From: Microbacterium sp. B35-30 | GTDB taxonomy: Bacteria; Actinomycetota; Actinomycetes; Actinomycetales; Microbacteriaceae | Assembly (NCBI RefSeq): GCF_010634855.1 | Contig: NZ_MWLQ01000008.1 | Location: forward strand, 1-64,000 | Length of the DNA stretch: 64,000 nt | Direction: 5' to 3' | Notes under the pieces: model-generated | Seen by the model: only the letters and a program-made list of their open reading frames with translations | What the model was told of the DNA's origin: nothing | Databases searched by the model: none | Made by a program: the position numbers and the translations under genes | Shown here: in pieces, positions 23,982-33,580 of the stretch | Numbering within the stretch: position 1 is the stretch's first letter | Layout of the letters: every line of letters begins with the position of its first letter

Positions 23982-24874
23982 CCGATGCCCCGCAGCTGCA
24001 GCGGCTCGCGGAAGGAGTCTGGGCGTACGTCCAGCCCGACGGCGGGTGGATGATCAACAACACCGGGCTGGTCGACGATCCGAGCGGTGCGACGAGCATC
24101 GACGTCGCCTCCACGGCCGCGAGGACGCGCGCGTACCTCGATGCGGCCGCACAGGTCGCGTCCTCGCCGATCCGGCGGGTGGTGCTCACCCACTCCCATC
24201 CGGATCACTGCAACGGCGCTTCGCTGCTGCCGGATGCCGAGATCGTCGCGCACCGCCGGGTCGCCGACGATCTGCGTGCGCCCCACCGGCTGGCACCGCA
24301 CATCTTCACGCCGTTCGTGCAGGGGGATGTCGCGCCGCGGATCCCGACGCTCGTGTTCGACGACGCGCTGACGATCGCGCCCGAAGGGCGACGGATCGAG
24401 GTGCGGCATCCGGGCACGCCCGCGCACACCACGGGGGATTCGTACGTCTGGCTTCCCGCCGAGCGGGTGCTCTTCACCGGCGACCTGGTCTTCCACGGCG
24501 GCACCCCGTTCGCGCTGTCGGGATCGCCCGTGGGCTGGCTGCGCGCCCTCGAGCAGATGGCGTCGCTCCAGCCCGAGATCGTCGTGCCCGGCCACGGGCC
24601 GGTCGGCGGGCCGGAGCTGTTCGCTCCCGTCGCGGATTACCTCCGGTTCCTGATCGACGCCGCGGCCGATGCGCGCGTTCGCGGGCTCTCGCCGCTCGAG
24701 GCGGCGCGCACGCTCGATCTGGGCCGGTTCGCCGGACTCGCGGAGAAGGAGCGGATCGTGGGAAACCTCCATCGCGCGATCGCCGAAGCGGAGGGCGGGC
24801 AGCCCGACATCCCCGCCGCCTGGCAGGACATGTACGAGTACAACGGCGCCCAGCCGCTGGAGTGCCATGCCTGA
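23978..24874 (+). CDS. Metallo-beta-lactamase-fold hydrolase
   Basis: 298 residues with the MBL metal motif HSHPDHCNG (about residues 72-80), GTPAHTTGDS, FTGDLVFHGG and PGHGPVGG, so both metal sites look complete. The family includes thioesterases, lactonases and cyclases. In this operon, between an MFS carrier and an FAH hydrolase, lactone or thioester hydrolysis in a ring-cleavage route is likely. Starts within the MFS stop (ATGA). The next gene begins 30 bp downstream. Confidence 0.85.
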   Translation: MTDAPQLQRLAEGVWAYVQPDGGWMINNTGLVDDPSGATSIDVASTAARTRAYLDAAAQVASSPIRRVVLTHSHPDHCNGASLLPDAEIVAHRRVADDLRAPHRLAPHIFTPFVQGDVAPRIPTLVFDDALTIAPEGRRIEVRHPGTPAHTTGDSYVWLPAERVLFTGDLVFHGGTPFALSGSPVGWLRALEQMASLQPEIVVPGHGPVGGPELFAPVADYLRFLIDAAADARVRGLSPLEAARTLDLGRFAGLAEKERIVGNLHRAIAEAEGGQPDIPAAWQDMYEYNGAQPLECHA

Positions 24875-24904
24875 TCCGCTCATCGCACGAGAGGAAGCGC
24901 CCGA

Positions 24905-25945
24905 ATGAGAATCGCCCGCTGGAGTCACGACGGTGCCGTCGACGAGGGGTTCGTCGTGGACGATCGCGTCGTCGGCTTCCCGGACGGTCTGACCGTCGCC
25001 GGGATCCTCGCCGGGGGACTGGATGCCGCGCACGCGGCGTTCGCGCACGTCCAGGGCGACCTCGGCGCCTCGCTCGCCGAGGTGCGGCTGCTCGCGCCGC
25101 TGGTGCCGGCATCCGTCCGCGACTTCGTCGCCTTCGAGGAGCACGTCGAGGGGGTGAGCGCGGGGGTGGAAGGCAAGAGCCACGTCGCCGACGAGTGGTA
25201 CGAGGCCCCCACGTTCTACTTCACGAACCCGCACACGATCCTCGGTCCCGGCGACGTGCTGCATCCACCGGTGACCCAGCGGCTCGACTTCGAGCTGGAG
25301 GTCGCGGTGGTCATCGGCGGTGCAGCGGGCGCTTCGACAAGCTCAGCGACCGGCGGGTCGGACGCGGCGACCGATGGCTCGGCGACCGGCTGGACCAACC
25401 TGACCGTCGAGGACGCGGCATCCGTCGTCTTCGGGTACACGATCATGAACGACTGGTCGGCCCGCGACCTGCAGGGCCGCGAGATGAAGGTGCGCCTCGG
25501 GCCCGCGAAGGGCAAGGACTTCGGGACCTCGCTCGGCCCGTGGATCGTCACGGCCGACGAGCTCGAGCCCTTCCTCGACGCCGACGGCTTCCTTGCGATC
25601 CGCGCCGAGGTCTACGTCAACGGCGAGCTCATCGGCGAAGACCTGGTGTCCAACGCCGGCTGGCCGTTCCCCGAGTTCGTCGCCTACGCGTCGCGCAATT
25701 CTCGCGTGGTGCCGGGCGACGTGCTGGGCAGCGGGACGGTTGGCAACGGCGGATGCCTCGGCGAGCTGTGGGGCCGCAACGGCAGGCTCGTGCCGCCGCC
25801 GCTGCAGCAGGGCGACGAGGTGCGCATGGTCGTGGAGGGCATCGGGGAGCTCATCGGCACGGTCGGCCTCGCGGTGCCGGCGCCGGAAGTGCCGCCCGCA
25901 CGCCCGCGTGCGCGTCTGCGGCGCCGGGAGATCGACCCCGCCTGA
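24905..25945 (+). CDS. FAH-superfamily hydrolase with a repeat-derived insertion
   Basis: 346-residue fumarylacetoacetase-type hydrolase. Recognisable blocks are DFVAFEEHVEG, FYFTNPHTILGPGD, LDFELEVAVVIGG and IMNDWSARDLQ, with metal acids in the last two. Between GG of the VVIGG strand and VEDAASVVFGYT lies an extra low-complexity segment, AAGASTSSATGGSDAATDG (about residues 139-157), where homologues have a short loop. Its DNA contains a family-C repeat. The loop position suggests the fold tolerates it. Last gene of the LysR-divergent operon; followed by two terminators. Confidence 0.85.
   Translation: MRIARWSHDGAVDEGFVVDDRVVGFPDGLTVAGILAGGLDAAHAAFAHVQGDLGASLAEVRLLAPLVPASVRDFVAFEEHVEGVSAGVEGKSHVADEWYEAPTFYFTNPHTILGPGDVLHPPVTQRLDFELEVAVVIGGAAGASTSSATGGSDAATDGSATGWTNLTVEDAASVVFGYTIMNDWSARDLQGREMKVRLGPAKGKDFGTSLGPWIVTADELEPFLDADGFLAIRAEVYVNGELIGEDLVSNAGWPFPEFVAYASRNSRVVPGDVLGSGTVGNGGCLGELWGRNGRLVPPPLQQGDEVRMVVEGIGELIGTVGLAVPAPEVPPARPRARLRRREIDPA
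25331..25353. repeat. Family-C element inside the FAH gene
   Basis: GCTTCGACAAGCTCAGCGAC plus CGG: the clearest intragenic copy of the TTCGACAAGCTCAG repeat, translated as ASTSSATG within an enzyme loop. Confidence 0.75.
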
Positions 25946-25949
25946 GACC

Positions 25950-25985
25950 TTCGCCGTCGGTGCGGTTTCCGCTGCCGACGGCGAA
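25950..25985 (+). terminator. Terminator hairpin 1 after the FAH gene
   Basis: A perfect 11-bp stem (TTCGCCGTCGG with its complement at 25975-25985) starts 4 nt after the stop codon. Confidence 0.8.
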
Positions 25986-26005
25986 CTCCCGCGAGCACGA
26001 ACGAA

Positions 26006-26037
26006 AGGGCCGGATCATCCACGGACGATCCGGCCCT
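26006..26037. terminator. Bidirectional terminator between FAH and MFS genes
   Basis: Perfect 11-bp arms AGGGCCGGATC and GATCCGGCCCT with a 10-nt loop lie between convergent genes. A and T residues flank the stem, suiting both strands. Confidence 0.85.
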
Positions 26038-26047
26038 CTCGTGTCGA

Positions 26048-27280
26048 TCAGGCGCCTGCGACCGGGGCCGGCTGCTGCCGGCGGAGGATGAACGCGAGGA
26101 TCACCGCGACGATGGCCGCGGCGATGCCGACGATGCCCACGGCGACGGGCAGCGGCGCTCCGGTGCCGGCGGTGAGCGCGCCCATCACGAGCGGCGTGAC
26201 GAACTGCCCGAAGAAGAACGCGGCGGTCCACCAGCCGGTCGCGCGGCCGCGCTCCTCGAACCGGGTCCGCGAGACGACCCACGTGACGAGCGAGGGCAGC
26301 AGGATGCCGGAGCCGTAGCCCGCGACGATCGCGCCGATCAGCACCCCGGCGAAGCCGCCGAAGAGCCACACGATGATCATGCCGGCGGCCTGGAGCCCGA
26401 ACGCCAGCGGCAGCTGGAGCCGCGTGCCTGCCTTCGCGATGCGGGGGAACGTGAAGGCGCCGGCGGCGGTGGCGAGCGAGGCGATCGCCGCGACCAGGCC
26501 GATCGTGGCCGTGTCATCGGCGGCGACGCCCGTGCCCACGACGAGGTAGCTGACCTCGATGATCATGACGTAGAACGTGAAGCCGCCGAAGAGTGTGACC
26601 ACGAGCGGCAGGCCGAGGATGCGCCACGGCACGCGCGCCTTCTCGCCGGTCGGCACGTGGAGGTCGGTCGAGTCGCCGCGACCAGGCTCCCACAGCGAGA
26701 ACACCATGGCCACGGCGATCGGGATCGCGATGGCGTAGATCCAGAACGGCGCGTGCCAGCCGGCTGAACCCACTGCGCCGCCGAGGGCGATGAACACCGT
26801 CGCACCGAGGGTCGTGGCGACGGTCTGCAGGCTGAGGTACCGGTTGCGGCGGTTCTCCTCGTGGAAGTAGTCCACGATGAGCGTCGTGCAGACGGTCATG
26901 ATGGCCGCCTCGAAGAGCCCCACGAAAGCGCGGCTGATCAGGATGCCGGTCAGGTTGTCGAGCCACGCCGGCACGGTGCCGGCCACGGCGTAGGCGAACA
27001 TCGCCACGACCAGCAGCGTCTTGCGGCCGGTGCGGTCGATGATCTGCCCCGCGAACGGTGCGAACAGCGCGATCATCAGCGCCGGGATGGCGACGATCAT
27101 CGGCACCAGTACGTCTGCACCCGGCGCTTCTGCGAAGTGCGCCGAGAGCTGGGGCAGGACGGGAGTGATGAGGACCGACCCCATCACGGGCATGCAGCTG
27201 CCGGCCAGCAGGAGGGCGGCCTGCCAGGCTCCGGCGCGTCGGGTCGGCGTCGGGGCGACCTCGAGGTTGGGCTTCGTCAT
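26048..27280 (-). CDS. MFS transporter
   Basis: 410 residues, about 12 membrane segments. The loop GQIIDRTGRKTLLVVAM is the MFS motif A, and SRAFVGLFEAAIMT matches the TM4 motif of drug and aromatic carriers. GGAGATTCAATG gives a ribosome-binding site. It lies alone between the LysR-driven operon and GH1, convergent with the former. The control region has a perfect CCTTCATTGAAGG palindrome. Its substrate is unknown; position suggests an aromatic or glycoside-related solute. Confidence 0.85.
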   Translation of the reverse strand: MTKPNLEVAPTPTRRAGAWQAALLLAGSCMPVMGSVLITPVLPQLSAHFAEAPGADVLVPMIVAIPALMIALFAPFAGQIIDRTGRKTLLVVAMFAYAVAGTVPAWLDNLTGILISRAFVGLFEAAIMTVCTTLIVDYFHEENRRNRYLSLQTVATTLGATVFIALGGAVGSAGWHAPFWIYAIAIPIAVAMVFSLWEPGRGDSTDLHVPTGEKARVPWRILGLPLVVTLFGGFTFYVMIIEVSYLVVGTGVAADDTATIGLVAAIASLATAAGAFTFPRIAKAGTRLQLPLAFGLQAAGMIIVWLFGGFAGVLIGAIVAGYGSGILLPSLVTWVVSRTRFEERGRATGWWTAAFFFGQFVTPLVMGALTAGTGAPLPVAVGIVGIAAAIVAVILAFILRRQQPAPVAGA

Positions 27281-27298
27281 TGAATCTCCTTTGACTCA

Positions 27299-27311
27299 CC
27301 TTCATTGAAGG
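27299..27311. promoter_or_regulatory. Palindrome CCTTCATTGAAGG upstream of the MFS gene
   Basis: A perfect 6-1-6 palindrome about 20 bp before the MFS start on the minus strand, a plausible repressor site. No cognate regulator is adjacent. Confidence 0.4.
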
Positions 27312-27432
27312 CCGTGCGGGGAGATCAGCGAAGAGCGATGCGGTTATCCGGGGCATCGATGCCATTGATGCCTTCGCAGCCCGCTCCGCACGCGGGCCCC
27401 GTTCCGTCGCGCCGCCCCGGCGCGACGGACTC

Positions 27433-28677
27433 TCAGCCTGCGGAGCGGAACCGATCCACGAGCCGGCGGTACACCTCTGCGCTGGGCTTGGCGGTGCGCT
27501 CGAAGGTCTCCCGGTCGACGCTGTGCAGCCCGAGCTGCGGGCCGTAGCCGAAGATCCACTCGAAGTTGTCCATGAGCGTCCAGTGGCAGTAGCCGATCAC
27601 CGGCACCCCGTCGGCGATCGCCTGCGCCAGCCCGGCGAGCGACGGCTCGATGAACGCGGCACGGATGCTGTCGTCCGGCGTGCCTACGCCGTGCTCGCTG
27701 ACGAGGATCGGAACGCGCGCGACCGAGTAGGCGTACTCGACGGCACCGCGCAGCGAATCGGGTTCGACCGCGGTGCCCATGCCGTTGACGCTCGCGCCGG
27801 GTTCCGGCGGGAGTTGGCCGTCGGGGCCGTACGCGATGCGCTCGTAGTTCTGGACGCCGACGAAGTCGTCGTCGCGGGCGAGCTCCAGCCAGTGCTCGTA
27901 GACCTCGGCGCGCTTGCGATCGCGCGTCGCCTCGCCGCCGGGGCCGGCGACGTCATCGACCAGCGCGAGCGAGAGGCCGACGCGCAGGTCGGGGCGACGC
28001 GCCTTGATCGCCGCCTTGCCTGCGCGGTGGCCGGCGGTCATGCCGGCGCGCATGCCGGCGAAGTCCTCGCGCAGCATGACGTTGCCTGCGCGGTAGGTCT
28101 CGACGCCGGCTTCCCGCCCGGCAGCCTCGAGCGTCTGGCGCTCCAGTTCGGCGACGAACTCGGGCAGGTGCGCCCACGTCAGCATCTCGGGCAGGTCCGG
28201 CTCGTTGAAGGTGACGCCGAGGGCGATCCGATCGCCGAAGCGGTCCATGACGACACCGCAGTACCGGGCGAACAGCTCCGGCGCCTCGGGGTCGAGCCAC
28301 GCACCGCGCGCCGCGAACCAGTGCGGGGACGTGAAGTGATTGAACGTCACGATCGGCGCCAGGCCGCGGGCGAGGCATCCGTCGATCACAGCCTCGTAGT
28401 GCGCGAGCGCCTCGTCCGAGAACTCGCCCCCCTGAGGTTCGATGCGCGCCCACTCCACGGAGAAGCGGTACGCGTTCAGCCCGAGTCCGGCGACGAGGTC
28501 GAGGTCGGACTCCCACAGCTCCCAGCCGTTCGTCGCTTTGCCTGAGCGGTCCTGGAAGACGGTGGGCGTCACGTTCTCGAGGAACCAGGTGTCGCTGTGG
28601 ACGTTGTCGCCCTCGTTCTGGTGTCCGGCGGTGGCGACGCCCCACAGGAAGTCGGAGGGGAAGACGGGCGATGTCAT
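27433..28677 (-). CDS. GH1 beta-glucosidase (cytoplasmic)
   Basis: 414-residue glycoside hydrolase family 1 protein. Acid/base Glu lies in VTFNEPDLPEM (about residue 158) and the nucleophile Glu in LVSEHGVGT (about 326), where the usual ENG is EHG. WGVATAGHQNEG near residue 10 carries the Gln/His sugar contacts. No signal peptide, so the substrate must be imported. ATG 28677 follows AAAGGA; in-frame upstream codons reach into the promoter. Divergent from an Opp-type ABC importer, a usual layout for beta-glucoside use. Aryl-glucosides or deglycosylation of flavonoids is inferred from context. Confidence 0.9.
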   Translation of the reverse strand: MTSPVFPSDFLWGVATAGHQNEGDNVHSDTWFLENVTPTVFQDRSGKATNGWELWESDLDLVAGLGLNAYRFSVEWARIEPQGGEFSDEALAHYEAVIDGCLARGLAPIVTFNHFTSPHWFAARGAWLDPEAPELFARYCGVVMDRFGDRIALGVTFNEPDLPEMLTWAHLPEFVAELERQTLEAAGREAGVETYRAGNVMLREDFAGMRAGMTAGHRAGKAAIKARRPDLRVGLSLALVDDVAGPGGEATRDRKRAEVYEHWLELARDDDFVGVQNYERIAYGPDGQLPPEPGASVNGMGTAVEPDSLRGAVEYAYSVARVPILVSEHGVGTPDDSIRAAFIEPSLAGLAQAIADGVPVIGYCHWTLMDNFEWIFGYGPQLGLHSVDRETFERTAKPSAEVYRRLVDRFRSAG

Positions 28678-28716
28678 GGGCGAGTCCTTTCTCGGCATCC
28701 TCAGCCTGCCACAATT

Positions 28717-28793
28717 GTTCACTGAATAAAAGTATGTTTCACTGTGCGGATCCGCAGGAGATCGCCAACATTAGGCGCTCACTAACGGTGAGC
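28717..28793. promoter_or_regulatory. Divergent control region of GH1 and the ABC importer
   Basis: AT-rich for this genome. Two direct words, GTTCACTG (28717-28724) and GTTTCACTG (28736-28744), lie about two helical turns apart. A perfect 6-5-6 palindrome GCTCACTAACGGTGAGC lies at 28777-28793. These suit binding of one or two regulators, but no regulator gene is adjacent. The rest of the 236-bp gap shows nothing further. Confidence 0.45.
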
Positions 28794-28913
28794 AGGCGAA
28801 TCCGAATGGCCAAACGGGTCGTCCGGGGTCAGCCTTGGTCGAAGGATCGCGCCACCCGACGGCGATCCGCGACACCGAAGTCCGCAGCAGCACACCGATC
28901 ACAGGAGATCAGG

Positions 28914-30476
28914 ATGTCCCTTCACACCATCCGCGGCGCCGCCGTCATTGCGGCCGTCGCCGCCACCGTCCTCACCCTCACCGCGTGCAGCGGAGCTGCC
29001 GAATCCAGCGACGGCGGAGATACGGCCGACACGTCGAAGCTCACCATCGCCCTCGACTCCGACCAGGCCGCGCTCGGCTACGACCCCGTGCGCTACGGCA
29101 GCGGACAGCGGTTCTTCTACGAGGGCATCTACGACTCGCTGTTCCTCCTCGACGAGGAAGGTCAGGTCGTGCCCGACCTCGTCACGTCGTTCGAGTACAA
29201 CGAGGACCAGACGCAGCTGACGCTCGACCTCGACACCACCGCCACGTTCGACGACGGCACCGCGCTCAGCGCCGACCTTGTCAAGGAGAACCTCGACGCC
29301 CGCGGCAATCCCGATCTCTCGGCCTACAGCGGGTTCGCCGCCGGCGGTGAGAGCGAGATCTCGGACGTCACGGTCGTCGACGACGACACCGTCACGCTCA
29401 CCTTCGCCGCAGCCCAGCCCGGATTCGAGGCGAACCTCGTGCTGCCCGCGGGCGCCATCGTCGGCCCCACGGGGGCCGCGGACCGTTCCAGCCTCGACAC
29501 GACGCCGGACGGCTCCGGCCCGCTCACCGTCGACGAGGATGCGACCGTCAAGGGCAACTCGTACCTGCTCGTGAAGAAGGACGACCACGACGCGGCAGCG
29601 GACTACCCGTTCGACTCCTATGAGTTCCGTCCGATCCTCGACCCCCAGGCGCGCGTCAACGCGGCGATCTCGGGCGAGGTGGATCTCGCGTTCATCACGT
29701 CGGACACGCAGGCGCAGGTCGAGTCGGCCGGCGTCGGGCTCGTCGCGAACGGCGGCACCGTCCAGAACATCGTCGCGTTCGACAAGACCGGGGCCCTCGG
29801 CCCGCAGTGGGCGGACCCGCGCGTCTACCAGGCGCTCTCGATGGCCATCGATCGTGAGGCGTACGTCAACGCCGTGCACCCCGGCGAGCTGCCGACGGCG
29901 AACGCCCTGCCTGCCGACGACCCCGGGTACCTGCCTGAGCTCGATGAGGAGTACGCCTACGACCCCGACGCCGCCAAGGACCTCCTCGCCGAGGCCGGCT
30001 ACCCCGACGGGTTCGACTTCACCTTCACGATCTCGTCCGCGAGCCAGCGCGATCTCGAGGCCCTGCAGCCGTACTGGGAGGCGATCGGCGTGAACATGAC
30101 GCTGAAGAACGCGGCCTCGACCGAGGAGATCTTCGCGGTCGTGCAGACCGAGCCGCTCGGCGGCCCGCTGCCGCTGACCTGGACCAACCCGCTCGGCAAC
30201 GTGTTCGGCGTGCTGTTCGGCTTCGCGAACTTCCACGGTGCGGAGAACCCAGAGATCCAGGCGGCCGCCGGTGCCTACGGTGCGGCGACGGGCGACGAAG
30301 AGGCCCAGGCCGCGGCGCTGAAGGACCTCAACCGCGCGATCGTCGACTCGGGATGGCTCATCCCGCTGTTCGAGCAGCTCGCACCGTGGGCCTACAACAC
30401 CGCGAAGGTGGCAGAGCCCACCTTCCCGGGCGCCGAGGCCTTCCCGATCCTGGCCACGATCCAGCCCGCATCCTGA
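28914..30476 (+). CDS. ABC importer substrate-binding lipoprotein (Opp/Dpp family 5)
   Basis: 520 residues with a lipoprotein signal peptide, lipobox LTAC and Cys25. The mature part is a family 5 extracellular solute-binding protein (YEGIYDSLFLLDEEG, LTLDLDTTATFDDGTALSADLVKENLDA). In actinobacteria these bind peptides or oligosaccharides/glycosides. Next to GH1 a glycoside is more likely. ATG 28914 is preceded by AGGAG. First gene of an SBP-permease-fusion-ATPase operon. Confidence 0.9.
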   Translation: MSLHTIRGAAVIAAVAATVLTLTACSGAAESSDGGDTADTSKLTIALDSDQAALGYDPVRYGSGQRFFYEGIYDSLFLLDEEGQVVPDLVTSFEYNEDQTQLTLDLDTTATFDDGTALSADLVKENLDARGNPDLSAYSGFAAGGESEISDVTVVDDDTVTLTFAAAQPGFEANLVLPAGAIVGPTGAADRSSLDTTPDGSGPLTVDEDATVKGNSYLLVKKDDHDAAADYPFDSYEFRPILDPQARVNAAISGEVDLAFITSDTQAQVESAGVGLVANGGTVQNIVAFDKTGALGPQWADPRVYQALSMAIDREAYVNAVHPGELPTANALPADDPGYLPELDEEYAYDPDAAKDLLAEAGYPDGFDFTFTISSASQRDLEALQPYWEAIGVNMTLKNAASTEEIFAVVQTEPLGGPLPLTWTNPLGNVFGVLFGFANFHGAENPEIQAAAGAYGAATGDEEAQAAALKDLNRAIVDSGWLIPLFEQLAPWAYNTAKVAEPTFPGAEAFPILATIQPAS

Positions 30477-30533
30477 TCCGATGGCGGTGCCGGCGGGCTC
30501 ATCCCGCCGGCACCGCCGTCAGGAGGAGTTCCG

Positions 30534-31475
30534 ATGCTCATCTTCGTCCTGAAGCGCGTCGCCTGGGCCCTGCTCACGCTGCTGATCGCGTCGTGGATCG
30601 CGTTCGTGCTCGTCCATCTCTCGGGCTCGACGCCCGGGGGCGTGGCGCTCGGCCAGTCCGCGACGCCCGAGCAGGTGGTCGCCTACAACGAGTCCATCGG
30701 CTGGTACGAGCCCTGGATCCAGCAGTACGTCGCCTGGGTCGGGCAGGTGCTGCAGGGGAACCTCGGCACGTCTCTGATCGACGGGCGCCCGATCGGCCCC
30801 GACATCGCGAAGCGGCTGCCGGTCACGGCGGCGCTCGCCGCCGGGGGAACGATCCTGAGCGCCGTGCTCGGCATCGTGCTCGGGGTGATCGCCGCCGTCC
30901 GCCGCGGCGCCGTCGACCGGTTCATCACGGTGCTCACCGGCGTCATGCTGTCGCTGCCCGCCTTCTGGGTCGGCATCCTGCTGGTGTACGTCTTCGCCGT
31001 GCAGCTGCGACTGCTGCCGGCCACGGGCTTCGTCCCGTTCGAGGTCAGCCCCGAGAAGTGGTTCAAGTCCCTCGTGCTCCCCGTGCTCACGATCGCGATC
31101 ACCTCGGCCGGGTTCATCGCCCGGCAGACCCGCGCCTCGATGGCGGAGGCGCTCGCGCAGGAGCACATCCGCACCCTCCGCGCCGTCGGCACGCCGAGCG
31201 GGCGCATCATCTACGTGCACGCCCTGCGCAGCGCGAGCCTGCCGATCCTCGCGACGATCGCGGTCCAGTTCATCGTCCTGTTCGGCGGCTCGGTCATGAT
31301 CGAGCTCCTGTTCGCGCTGCCCGGCATCGGGCAGGCGATGCAGTCGGCCGTCGGCTCGGCTGATCTGCCGTTCGTCCAGGCCCTCGTGCTCGTGGCGACT
31401 CTCGTCGTCGTCATCGTCAACGTGGTGCTCGAGACCCTCAACCGCACCCTCGACCCGAAACTGCGCACATCATGA
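30534..31475 (+). CDS. ABC importer permease, DppB/OppB type
   Basis: 313 residues with six predicted membrane spans. MLIFVLKRVAWALLTLL is the typical OppB N-terminus, and the cytoplasmic EAA-like loop is QTRASMAEALAQEHIRTLRAVG. It forms the channel with the permease half of the next protein. AGGAGG precedes the ATG. Overlaps the next gene by ATGA. Confidence 0.93.
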   Translation: MLIFVLKRVAWALLTLLIASWIAFVLVHLSGSTPGGVALGQSATPEQVVAYNESIGWYEPWIQQYVAWVGQVLQGNLGTSLIDGRPIGPDIAKRLPVTAALAAGGTILSAVLGIVLGVIAAVRRGAVDRFITVLTGVMLSLPAFWVGILLVYVFAVQLRLLPATGFVPFEVSPEKWFKSLVLPVLTIAITSAGFIARQTRASMAEALAQEHIRTLRAVGTPSGRIIYVHALRSASLPILATIAVQFIVLFGGSVMIELLFALPGIGQAMQSAVGSADLPFVQALVLVATLVVVIVNVVLETLNRTLDPKLRTS

Positions 31476-33580
31476 CGGTCTCGACCACCTCCATCCTCAC
31501 CATCCGCCGTACCGAGCGGCGGAAGGGCTACCGGCTGTTCCGGTCGCCGACCGCCGTCCTCGCCCTCGCCTGGCTCATCGGGCTGGTCGTCGCATCGCTG
31601 ACCTCGCCGCTGTGGCTGCGGTACGGGCCGCTCGAGCAGGACCTCTCCGCCGTGCTGCAGGGCCCGTCCGCCGCGCACCTCCTCGGCACAGACGAGCTCG
31701 GTCGCGATCTGCTGTCGCGCATCGTGACGGCGGCCGCATCGACGCTCGCGATCGGATGCATCCCGCCGATCGTCGCGGTGCTCATCACCGTTCCGGTCAC
31801 CCTGTGGGCTGTGCGCAGCCCGCGGGCCGAGGCGACGATGAACCGCGTCAGCGAGATCGTGATGTCGCTGCCGGGGACGGTGATCATCCTCGCGTTCATC
31901 GCGGCGGTCGGCACCAACATGCCGCTCGTCATGACGCTCCTCGGCGTGCTCCTCTTCGGTGCCCTCTACCGGATCTTCTTCGGTCAGGCTAAGGCGCTGC
32001 AGAAGCAGCTGTTCGTCGAGGCCGCCGCGGTCGACGGCGTGCGGCCGACCGCGGCGAGCTTCCGCCACGTGCTCCCGAACATGTCCACGACGGTGATCGT
32101 GCAGTTCGTGCTCTTCTTCGGCGTCGGCATCATGATGCAGGCCGGCCTCGCGTTCATCGGCCTCGGCCCGCAGCCGCCCGAGCCCACCTGGGGCGGCATG
32201 ATCCAGACGGCCGCCCGGTTCATCTTCCAGCAGCCCTGGATGATGGTGCCCACCGGCGCGGTGCTTGCTCTGACGATCATCGCGGCGAACTCGCTCGCCG
32301 ATGTGCTCTCGGGCGGCGCGGCCACGCCGCCCCCGCTCGTCGCGCTGCGCCGGCGCAAGAAGAAGACCGCGTCGGATGACGAGTACCTCGTCGCGCTGTC
32401 GCCCGCGGGTGCCGGGGCCTCCGTCCCCGCCGAGGCGACGGCGCTGTTCCCCGTGGAGACCTCCGCCGACCTGCCTGAGGTCGTCGCCGCGCTGCCGGCC
32501 GACAACATGGGCACCAGCGCGCCGGATCTGACCGACCGCACGCCTGCCCGCGCCGCCGCCGACGGTGAGCTCATCATCGAGGACCTCGTGCTGGGCGTCG
32601 AGGGCGGGCCGGCGCTCGTGACGGGGGTCTCCCTGCGCGTGCAGCCCGGCCGCGTCATGGGCCTCGTCGGCGAATCCGGCTGCGGCAAGAGCGTGACGTC
32701 GTACGCGATCCTCGGCCTGCTCTCGCCCGGCCTCGCCGTGCGCTCCGGCCGCATCCAGTGGGGTGCGGCCGACCTCGCCCAGGCCGACGAGCGCACCCTC
32801 GCCAAGGTGCGCGGTCACGACATCGCCTTCATCTCGCAGGAGCCCGGTCGCGCTCTCGATCCCATGTTCACGGTCGGGTGGCAGCTCGGCGCCGCAGTCA
32901 AGCGACTGCGGGGAGTAGCGTCGCGCGAGGCGAAACGGATCGCCGCAGGCCTCCTCGAAGACGTCGGAATCGTCGACGTCCCACGGGTGCTCAAGAGCTA
33001 TCCGCATCAGATCTCGGGGGGCATGGCGCAGCGCGTCGCGATCGCCCTCGCCCTGGCCGGCTCGCCGCGGCTGCTCGTGGCCGACGAGCCCACGACGGCG
33101 CTGGACGTCACCATCCAGGCCGAGATCCTCGCCTTGCTGCGCGGTCTCGTCGCGGCACGGGGCATGTCGATCATCCTGGTCACGCACGATCTCGGCGTCG
33201 TCGCCGACCTCTGCGACGACGTCTCGGTCATGTACGCCGGTCAGATCGTCGAGACGGGCACCGTCCGTGACGTGCTCGTGCGACCGGAGCACCCGTACAC
33301 GATGGCGCTCCTGGCTGCGGACCCGCATGCGATCGTCGAGTTCGAGGGCACGACGAGGCTGGCGTCGATCCCGGGCCAGGTCCCGCTGCCCGGATCGTGG
33401 ACGACCGGATGCCGGTTCGCCCAGCGCTGCCGCTTCGCCCGCGACGAGTGCCTGACGGCGATCCCGCTGCTGCCGCGTGCCGAGGGCGTGGGCGGCGTGC
33501 GCTGCGTCCGCCGGGACGCGGTCCTGGGCCGCCAGGAGGAATGGCGACAGCCCGTCGCCGTCGGAGGGGGAGACCTGTGA
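31472..33580 (+). CDS. Fused ABC permease (DppC type) and ATPase (DppD type)
   Basis: 702 residues joining two subunits that are normally separate. Residues 1-290 are a DppC-type permease with its EAA loop ([20 protein letters not shown], about 177-196). Residues 290-365 form a charged, Ala/Pro-rich linker starting [13 protein letters not shown]. The rest is a DppD-type ATPase: Walker A GESGCGKS (about 400), signature ISGGMAQR (about 513), Walker [13 protein letters not shown], and a C-terminal Cys-rich [14 protein letters not shown] segment. No internal stop or new ribosome-binding site lies in the linker, so one chain is expected. It overlaps its neighbours by ATGA and GTGA. Confidence 0.92.
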   Translation: MTVSTTSILTIRRTERRKGYRLFRSPTAVLALAWLIGLVVASLTSPLWLRYGPLEQDLSAVLQGPSAAHLLGTDELGRDLLSRIVTAAASTLAIGCIPPIVAVLITVPVTLWAVRSPRAEATMNRVSEIVMSLPGTVIILAFIAAVGTNMPLVMTLLGVLLFGALYRIFFGQAKALQKQLFVEAAAVDGVRPTAASFRHVLPNMSTTVIVQFVLFFGVGIMMQAGLAFIGLGPQPPEPTWGGMIQTAARFIFQQPWMMVPTGAVLALTIIAANSLADVLSGGAATPPPLVALRRRKKKTASDDEYLVALSPAGAGASVPAEATALFPVETSADLPEVVAALPADNMGTSAPDLTDRTPARAAADGELIIEDLVLGVEGGPALVTGVSLRVQPGRVMGLVGESGCGKSVTSYAILGLLSPGLAVRSGRIQWGAADLAQADERTLAKVRGHDIAFISQEPGRALDPMFTVGWQLGAAVKRLRGVASREAKRIAAGLLEDVGIVDVPRVLKSYPHQISGGMAQRVAIALALAGSPRLLVADEPTTALDVTIQAEILALLRGLVAARGMSIILVTHDLGVVADLCDDVSVMYAGQIVETGTVRDVLVRPEHPYTMALLAADPHAIVEFEGTTRLASIPGQVPLPGSWTTGCRFAQRCRFARDECLTAIPLLPRAEGVGGVRCVRRDAVLGRQEEWRQPVAVGGGDL

